Source of the DNA: Conidiobolus incongruus B7586
Lineage: Eukaryota > Entomophthoromycota > Entomophthoromycetes > Entomophthorales > Conidiobolaceae
DNA length: 25,421 bases
Assembly (NCBI GenBank): GCA_000697335.1
Contig: JNEM01014973.1
Coordinates: 1 to 25,421 of the forward strand
Direction of reading: 5' to 3'
Shown: piece by piece, positions 19,310 to 25,421 of the stretch
Numbering within the stretch: the first letter of the stretch is position 1
How the letters are laid out: the number at the start of each line of letters is the position of its first letter
Notes under the pieces: generated by a model
Database searches by the model: none
Seen by the model: the letters and a program-made list of their open reading frames with translations, nothing else
Told to the model about the DNA's origin: nothing
Translations under genes and position numbers: made by a program

Positions 19310-19609
19310 CTAATTGATGTTTCTTTCTAAAGTTTCAATAACGAAACCATTGTCCTGGTTGTCGTGGATAGTGTTGGGATGAAGAAGGATTTCTACCAAG
19401 TTCAATAAATGATCGCGATCATAATCTTCCCAGCCTTCGCCATCGGCACCAGTTTGTGAAATGTTAGAGATATCAATATTGTCAGCCGAAGTGTGACCAG
19501 AGCTCAATGCGGAGACTGGAATACGCTTAGCATTGACAAGGTTGAGAACATCGGTGGGTGAGGCGATGACAGAGGATAAGAGAGCAGCGACAATGACAGC
19601 GAATTTCAT
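19310..19609 (-). CDS. Secreted Cys-free protein, array copy 1
   Basis: The 99-residue product has a signal peptide (1-16 or 17, MKFAVIVAALLSSVIA) and then PTDVLNLVNAKR, ending in Lys-Arg at 28-29, a typical kexin cleavage site. Directly after it comes the family core IPVSALSSGHTSADNIDISN (30-49). An acidic linker follows, then LLHPNTIHDNQDNGFVIETL and the tail ERNIN. There is no cysteine. The start is the MKFA methionine shared by all four copies. A TATATATAC run sits 68-76 bases upstream. Its 3' end and the first bases beyond the stop are very like copy 2, which suggests duplication or gene conversion between them. No known family is recognised; secretion and processing are inferred from sequence features. 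Confidence 0.82.
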   Translation of the reverse strand: MKFAVIVAALLSSVIASPTDVLNLVNAKRIPVSALSSGHTSADNIDISNISQTGADGEGWEDYDRDHLLNLVEILLHPNTIHDNQDNGFVIETLERNIN

Positions 19610-19676
19610 ATTGAATAAGATTAGATAATAATTAATTGGTATTAGAATATTGATTCACTTATGATCGAAATGGTGC

Positions 19677-19685
19677 TATATATAC
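19677..19685 (-). promoter_or_regulatory. TATA-like box, array copy 1
   Basis: GTATATATA on the minus strand lies 68-76 bases before the start codon; equivalents sit at similar distances before the other three array genes, which lends it weight. Confidence 0.5.
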
Positions 19686-19736
19686 AAAATAATGATTTGA
19701 ACTAAATACAATGGAATCAATAATTTCTGCTCGATA

Positions 19737-19751
19737 TCAACAAATGACAAT
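19737..19751. promoter_or_regulatory. Shared upstream motif, array copy 1
   Basis: TCAACAAATGACAAT occurs 128-142 bases before the start codon. Copy 2 has the same 15 bases with one difference at 20986-21000, about 50-60 bases beyond its TATA box as here. It is a candidate binding site. Confidence 0.4.
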
Positions 19752-20546
19752 ATCTATAACATATCAATCTATAACGTTTCACTGAAGCTATAATTTTGTA
19801 ATGAATTAAATCTATACTAAATCAAATATATAAACAAACTTAAAGTTTGATACATTTTAGTTGAATTTTATTCTAAATTTTAAACAGTGTTGAATGAACA
19901 TCTTCCACTTTTGGTATAAACTATTGCATAAACATATTTAAAATTCTATATTCGGATAATTATTTAGACTAAATTAGAATTATTATTCCATGTACTATTA
20001 ATAGAAGTTTAAATTATTAAATCATATCCAGTTGAATTGAATTGATATTCTAAAATTGAATATTCTTAAAAACTCAATCCAAACTTAATCTAATTATCGG
20101 AATTCTTTTTATTAAATTTCCTCATAATTTGAAATTGTATTTTAAACTAAGTTATTGTTATAATATAATAATATTTTATCATTTATTAAAATAAAAATTT
20201 TATATTATTATAAAGTTTAATGTTTATCAAAATATTAGATATATGATAATCATCGATAATATATTGAACATTAAATTCAAAAGTAATAATATTTAATGAT
20301 ATTTTACTATTGAAATTCCACCATATAAAATAAATATTAAGCTTTTTAATATTTTATTTAATAACCTAACCAACATATTTCAAAGTTATATTTTAACAAG
20401 AAATATGATAGTTTACGAGATTAGGATGTTTCATATCTATTTGATTATATATTGATTTTATAAAATAATTATTTAAATGAAGCATTCAGTAATTGGAATA
20501 TATAATAATTAATGGTTTATTCATAATATAAATATAATATTGTCAT
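19752..20546. other. Spacer between array copies 1 and 2
   Basis: AT-rich DNA without a frame or RNA gene. Its last 60 bases, 3' of copy 2, resemble the bases 3' of copy 1 (TATAAATATAAT.TTGTCATC), so the duplicated unit extends past the stop codon. Confidence 0.5.
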
Positions 20547-20846
20547 CTAATTAATGTTTCTTTCCAAGGTTTCAATAACGAAACCATTGTCCTGGTTGTC
20601 GTAGATAGTATTAGGATGAAGGAGGATTCCCAACAAGCCTCCTAGACCAGAGAAGCCATCGTATCCATAACCATCGCCAGCGACACCAGATTGTGAAATG
20701 TTTGAGATATCGATGTTGTCAGCGGAAGTGTTACCAGAGCTCAAGGCGGACACAGGGATACGCTTGGCATTCACGAGATTGAGAATATCAGTGGGAGCAG
20801 CAGCAACAGTGGTCAAAATGGCGGATAAGATAACAGCAAATTTCAT
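20547..20846 (-). CDS. Secreted Cys-free protein, array copy 2
   Basis: The product is 99 residues, the same length as copy 1. A frame open further upstream would add 28 residues, but the MKFAVILSAILTTVAAA methionine at 20846 is chosen because it gives a clean signal peptide, matches all other copies and lies downstream of the TATA box at 20918-20926, inside which the longer frame would begin. Features are PTDILNLVNAKR with Lys-Arg at 28-29, core IPVSALSSGNTSADNIDISN, a Gly/Tyr-rich linker (GDGYGYDGFSGLGG) and the tail HPNTIYDNQDNGFVIETLER followed by NIN. There is no cysteine. It is the copy closest to copy 1 at the DNA level, especially over the last 80 bases. Function is unknown. Confidence 0.84.
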   Translation of the reverse strand: MKFAVILSAILTTVAAAPTDILNLVNAKRIPVSALSSGNTSADNIDISNISQSGVAGDGYGYDGFSGLGGLLGILLHPNTIYDNQDNGFVIETLERNIN

Positions 20847-20917
20847 ATTGATTAGTTGAAGTAGTGATAAATTAATTAATAAGTTGATGATATATAACAT
20901 GGCCTTGATTCTGAGTC

Positions 20918-20926
20918 TATATATAC
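20918..20926 (-). promoter_or_regulatory. TATA-like box, array copy 2
   Basis: GTATATATA on the minus strand, 72-80 bases before the chosen start; the same word as in copy 1. Confidence 0.5.
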
Positions 20927-20985
20927 TCATTATTCAAAATACTTCCGTTCTCTAAAATTTGAACCAAGTATAGGCTGCTTGAATG

Positions 20986-21000
20986 TCAACAAATAACAAT
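20986..21000. promoter_or_regulatory. Shared upstream motif, array copy 2
   Basis: TCAACAAATAACAAT, 140-154 bases before the start codon, differs at one base from the motif upstream of copy 1. Confidence 0.4.
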
Positions 21001-21938
21001 AACGTAAATATTTCGTATCTCACGTTATTATTATTATTATTGTTTATTTTAAAATTCAAATCATAACAGAAAACCAAATTGTAATATAACTAAAATTTAA
21101 CAATCTCACATATATACGGAGAAAAATTGAAAATTTTGAATTACATTTTCATCGAATATAAGAATATAATTTTGTTAAAATAAATTAGCGAATTTTGAAT
21201 TAATCAAATTTAGTTAAATAATTTTTTCTACTTATTAATTTAAACCAATTCCAAAATTTTTTATAATCAGAATTTGTAATTGTTTATATATTTGGTATTA
21301 ATAAATATTCTTGATGTAATAAGTATTGATAAAATTAAATAAATATGTATATGATTATAAGTTTTATAATTACATGTGAGCTAAATAGTGTATCAATAGG
21401 AGCTTTTTTTAGCTAGTAATTTTTTAAATATTATTATTAATCAATTACAAATATTATAATTAAAAAATAAAATCTGAAAACTATTCTAAATATTGGTGAT
21501 TTAAAATTATGAGATATTATAAATATTAATTTATTTATAATCAATATTTGATAATGGTAATATTAAAACTATATTGTTTGAATTTCAATATATTGGATGG
21601 TGATTAATACACTAATATTTATTTTAATTATCTACTTCAATGAACTTTGAAATAATATAATGTTAACAATATCTTATATCAAAATTATGTTATCTTAAAA
21701 AAAGGTTATTTTAGTAAAATATAAATATATCCAAAGTTATATTGATTCTCGCCAATCCAAACTATATCATATTTCGATTGTCATTTTATATTAGGTTGCA
21801 ATTGTTAAATAATACACTTTAATAAATTATTCACAATATATATAAAAGTTTAACAATAAACTAATCATATATTATTTATAAATAATGTTAAAGCTTTAAT
21901 TCTAAGAATTGAATGCTAGAAATATCCGGTCTCGAAAA
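21001..21938. other. Spacer between array copies 2 and 3
   Basis: AT-rich DNA with no supported gene. The bases just 3' of copy 3 (21900-21938) do not resemble those 3' of the other copies and do not encode their shared tail. Confidence 0.45.
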
Positions 21939-22202
21939 TTATTGAGTATCAGCTTGGACAACATCACCAAGTAAAAGTGCTGCAGCCAAAAGTCCCAATC
22001 TGTCATAGTAGTCTTGATCATGTTCATCGCCAGTGTCATTAGCTGTCTGTTGGATATTAGAAATGTCAATATTGTCAGCGGAAGTGCTACCAGGGCTCAA
22101 AACAGAAATTGGAATGCGCTTAACATTCACTAAATTGAGAATATCGGTTGGAGTAGCGATAACGGAAGCCAAAAGAGTCGATAAAATAACAGTGAATTTC
22201 AT
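21939..22202 (-). CDS. Secreted Cys-free protein, array copy 3, divergent tail
   Basis: The product is 87 residues. The first half follows the family exactly: signal peptide MKFTVILSTLLASVIAT, PTDILNLVNVKR with Lys-Arg at 28-29, and core IPISVLSPGSTSADNIDISN. The second half is different: an acidic stretch (ANDTGDEHDQDYYD), then LGLLAAALLLGDVVQADTQ and stop. The tail HPNTIYDNQDNGFVIETLER shared by the other copies is missing, and I see no trace of it past the stop. The promoter-side TATA element is also different (TATTTAAATAAAG). The gene may have lost its 3' end in a rearrangement or be an older, specialised member. The uninterrupted reading frame and kept N-terminal half suggest it is still functional. 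Confidence 0.78.
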   Translation of the reverse strand: MKFTVILSTLLASVIATPTDILNLVNVKRIPISVLSPGSTSADNIDISNIQQTANDTGDEHDQDYYDRLGLLAAALLLGDVVQADTQ

Positions 22203-22265
22203 TTTAAAAGAATATTGAAATATTAAATAATTAATGAATATACAATTTATAGTTAATCATTAAGA

Positions 22266-22278
22266 CTTTATTTAAATA
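22266..22278 (-). promoter_or_regulatory. TATA-like box, array copy 3
   Basis: TATTTAAATAAAG on the minus strand, 64-76 bases before the start. It is less canonical than in copies 1 and 2, but at the matching distance. Confidence 0.35.
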
Positions 22279-23128
22279 CAAAATCTAAATTTTACTAAAA
22301 TCTTTAGAATTAAATGAAATAATTGAAATCAATAAATATTTTAAAAAAGTTTATCTCAACTAAAAAAAATATTGATCCAATTTCTAATAGTTATGGTTCA
22401 AGCTATATTTGTAAAATATAGTTTTATATTCATTTTAAAACTTGTTAAAATATAATTCCATAGGTAATTTTTTATTTGAAATATATAAGTTAATTTTTAC
22501 AGCTTATAAAATATTATTAAGAAATTTGATATAATATATTAATTATTCTTTAAATTTTATTTGAATAAGGCAAAAATCAAATAATTTACTAAAATGAATG
22601 AAGATTATTAGATTTAAAAAAATCATATCATAATTAATAAAATTATATAGCAAATTTTCATCAATGTGAAGTGTTGATTCTATAATTGATTTTTCTCAAA
22701 GTTCATTGTGTTCAATCTAAAAATTATATTCATAATTATATCTTTGTTAATAATTATTAGTAGGTAATTTCAAAAACATATTAGTAAGTAGATTAATTAA
22801 TTTAAATAAATCAGAATATTTAAATACCTTTGTCTTATCTATGCAATTTTAACCAAAAAGAGTGTAATTATTTAATATATATTTAAAATAATTTTTGAAT
22901 AATATCATCACAGTTACAGATCTTAATCGTCCACAAATACTGGTTTTGCGTTTGAATACTTTTTTGCTACTGTAGAGTATTATAAATTATTGTAGTGATT
23001 ATAAATTCTATATTATAAAAACACCATTTTCAAATTATCAATCAATCAATATATATAATTCTGTAATATCTTAAATGAATGTACACTAATAATGTATTAA
23101 ATATATAACTTATTATATTATAATATCT
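22279..23128. other. Spacer between array copies 3 and 4
   Basis: AT-rich DNA with a slightly GC-richer patch near 22910-22980 that holds no frame. No gene or RNA is seen. Confidence 0.45.
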
Positions 23129-23446
23129 CTAATTAATATTCCTTTCCAATGTTTCAATGAGAAAACCATTATTCTGATTGTCATAGATCGTATCAGGATG
23201 GAGGAGAATTTCTAGTAAACCTTCCAAGCCAAGCAAACCACCCAAAGCACTTAAATCTTCATATTCAACGCCTACTCCATCGATTTCAGATTGATCAATG
23301 TTAGAAATATCTATATTGTCAGCGGAAGTGTTGCCAGAACTCAAGACGGAGACGGGAACACGTTTGATATTGACAACGTTGAGAGCATCAGTGGGGGCGG
23401 CGATGACAGAGCTCAAGAAAACGGATAAGATGATAGCAAACTTCAT
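23129..23446 (-). CDS. Secreted Cys-free protein, array copy 4
   Basis: The product is 105 residues from the MKFAIILSVFLSSVIAA methionine at 23446; a frame open for 21 more residues upstream is AT-driven and would bury the signal peptide. Family features are PTDALNVVNIKR with Lys-Arg at 28-29, core VPVSVLSSGNTSADNIDISN, an acidic linker (DQSEIDGVGVEYEDL), a Leu/Gly stretch (LGGLLGLEGLLEILL) about six residues longer than in copy 2, and the tail HPDTIYDNQNNGFLIETLER plus NIN. There is no cysteine. It is the first gene of the array in the direction of transcription. The short Leu-rich stretch before the tail could form an amphipathic helix. Function is unknown. Confidence 0.82.
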   Translation of the reverse strand: MKFAIILSVFLSSVIAAPTDALNVVNIKRVPVSVLSSGNTSADNIDISNIDQSEIDGVGVEYEDLSALGGLLGLEGLLEILLHPDTIYDNQNNGFLIETLERNIN

Positions 23447-23523
23447 ATTAAAATTATTAAATAGTATTAAAATTAAATAATTATTAATTAAATAATGATA
23501 TAATTTCAAAATTTTAGAAGCAT

Positions 23524-23530
23524 TTATATA
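23524..23530 (-). promoter_or_regulatory. TATA-like box, array copy 4
   Basis: TATATAA on the minus strand, 78-84 bases before the chosen start. A TCAACAA word at 23575-23581 may be a remnant of the motif shared by copies 1 and 2. Confidence 0.4.
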
Positions 23531-23581
23531 TTATTATTCAGTTCAAAAACAAATTATGACCTAAAAATTATCAATCAACAA

Positions 23582-25421
23582 GCCCATAAATACTAAACAA
23601 AAGATTAGCTCAAATAATTCTGATATCAAATCATTAATAACTCTTATCTGCATTAGTCGCATATTATATATCAGTAAAATAATATATCATTCATAATACT
23701 AAATTATAATCAATTACAACTACCTCGTGATTCCTTTTAGTTCAGATTGAATAGTTTCCAAAAAGGTTAACTTGATCAATTATTAACCATTAATTCGGGT
23801 TAGTTAGATAATTGGTTAATCAATATAACGAAATCGAGTTAAATTACTCGAAATTATTATGAATTTAAAATTGAAAATTATAAGTTGATATATTCAAAAT
23901 TTTATTATTTATTAAATATTATAAACATTTTATTAATAAATTTTCAATTTAATAATATTTATGTTAATTTTAATTATAATAATAAACAATAGAGTACTTA
24001 TCTTTTATTCATCAAAATATCATCATACTTTTTTATTTGTTATTAATTACCTTTATTATTTTATTTTTTATAAATACAAATTATCATTTATTTTATTTTT
24101 AATTTTTTTATATTTATAATTTGAAAATATTAAGTTATAATTTGATATATTTATAAGAATATTATTGACTTTAAATAAGGTATTACCTTGTTTTAAACCG
24201 ACCCAGATTATCATATAGGATCGCTATTTTAGATTTTTGAGTTTTAATATAATACATAATATATGATATATAATTATACCAATTACAATAAGGATATATA
24301 GAATCAAAATTTTTTATATACAATATATATTTGTTTCTTGAAAATTAGAATTGGCTTTCTAATTCTTAACTTTAATATATTTAGTTCAATCGAGTTCAAG
24401 CAATTATAATAAATTGCAACACCCTACTAAGAATTACTTACTAAAATATATATTTGATATTTTTGTTATAATTTGAAAAGTTTAGTTTTTTATAAATCAT
24501 AAATTTATTATTTTAAGAAATTTTTTAATATTTTCAATTTTTCATATATGTTAATATCCTATATTCAGTTAAATTACTTTCTATAATATAACTCAAATAT
24601 GTGTATATTTTTGCAAAATCTATTATTGAAAATGATTTTGATTTATAAATATAATTTAATATTAGAAAATTTCTATAATGAGTTAATTTATATATTCTAT
24701 TAAACCATGAAAGTTTCAATTCATAAAAATTATACTAAAAACTTTATTTATAAAATAGTATATTATAAACTATTGAATATATTTTATATGATTGAATAAT
24801 TTGAATTTTTTATATTTAATTTCTTTTCCAATATCAAATAACTTTTATATTTTCATATGAATAAATTTTCTTAAAAATTTTTAAATCATTATGTTTTTGA
24901 GGGTTATATATTTATTATTAATTTATTATTATTTGAGTGCATTCCAAGGAATAATTTGATTCAGTTTGTTAATTTTTTTTAAATAAAATTAAATTTATTA
25001 TTATATATCCATTTTAAAATTTTCTATTATGATAATTCTAACTTAAATAGATATAAAATATATAATTATTCATCAATTAAATATATATAATAGCCTATTA
25101 ACAGTGTATTACTTTTGAATCTTATAAGTTTTTTGTTAAATTATATTGCCTTAGAATAAGCCTAATCAAAATTAAGTAATAAATTTATAAGTGATAATAA
25201 AAACTCTTTAAAAAATTAAGTTATAATTATTATATTTTTGTTTAAATTATTTTATTAAATATTTAAGATAAAATAAATTTCTGTTAGATATTTTATTATT
25301 TAATGATAATTTTTAAATTTTATATAGTATATTCATATTTTCAATTCACTATAATTAACTGAAATAATAAATAATTAAAATATTAGTAATATTAAATTTA
25401 ATTATATAGAATTCTATATAT
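23582..25421. other. AT-rich DNA upstream of the array
   Basis: No gene is supported over the last 1.8 kb. The part from 23700 to 23870 is less AT-rich and contains an inverted repeat (GGTTAA at 23765-23770, TTAACC at 23783-23788) followed by a further GGTTAA. A short GC-richer patch near 24180-24240 (CCGACCCAG) could be an old fragment of something larger. From 24240 on it is plain A and T runs. Confidence 0.45.

Noticed and set aside
23765-23788. GGTTAA...TTAACC inverted repeat as an element end
   Set aside because: Six-base arms in AT-rich DNA are common, and no partner end or target repeat was found.
24534-24719. 61-codon minus-strand frame
   Set aside because: Its composition (Tyr, Ile, Asn, Lys, Ser) is what AT-rich DNA gives by chance, and neither a promoter nor a family feature supports it.
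1-25421. CRISPR array, bacterial operon signals or riboswitches
   Set aside because: No spaced identical repeats were seen, and introns, STE12 and cyclin L show the DNA is fungal nuclear sequence, where such features are not expected.

Overview
The window looks like nuclear DNA of a very AT-rich fungus. The strongest clue is a STE12-type transcription factor, a family found only in fungi. Other support comes from short spliceosomal introns (56 and 67 bases), a fungal-like elongator tRNA-Met, a cyclin L gene and a divergent seven-helix receptor. The extreme AT content, together with a lineage-type receptor and many decayed genes, fits an early-diverging fungus such as the Conidiobolus/Entomophthorales group. 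That placement is inference, not proof.

Layout. Bases 1-2960 are AT-rich with two weak gene relics. Bases 2963-3965 (minus) hold a two-exon cyclin L gene. Bases 4000-5390 are AT-rich with one exon-like segment. Bases 5393-5464 (minus) hold a decayed copy of tRNA-Met(CAT). Just upstream of it is a GC-richer 434-base insertion flanked by GAATA repeats, probably a solo-LTR-like fossil, and a little further on is a short Gag-like fossil. Bases 6866-7941 (plus) hold a two-exon seven-helix receptor. Bases 8360-14010 are mostly a gene graveyard: four broken coding stretches around an extremely AT-rich block (about 9540-10740). Bases 15219-17069 (plus) hold the STE12 homologue, followed by an intact tRNA-Met (17833-17904, minus) and a decayed tRNA-Val-like sequence (18674-18744, plus).

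From 19310 to 23446 lies the most distinctive part: four tandem paralogous genes, all on the minus strand and about 1.2-1.4 kb apart. They encode cysteine-free secreted proteins of 87-105 residues. Each has a signal peptide, a Lys-Arg pair fixed at residues 28-29 (a likely kexin site), and a nearly invariant core just after it (TSADNIDISNI). Three share the tail IETLERNIN and the fourth has a different one. Each has a TATA-like box 64-84 bases upstream of the start, and at least two share a further upstream motif.

The genes do not form a pathway. Cyclin L (splicing-linked CDK partner), the receptor and STE12 (MAP-kinase output) are separate regulatory genes. The secreted-protein array is the best candidate for an undescribed system.
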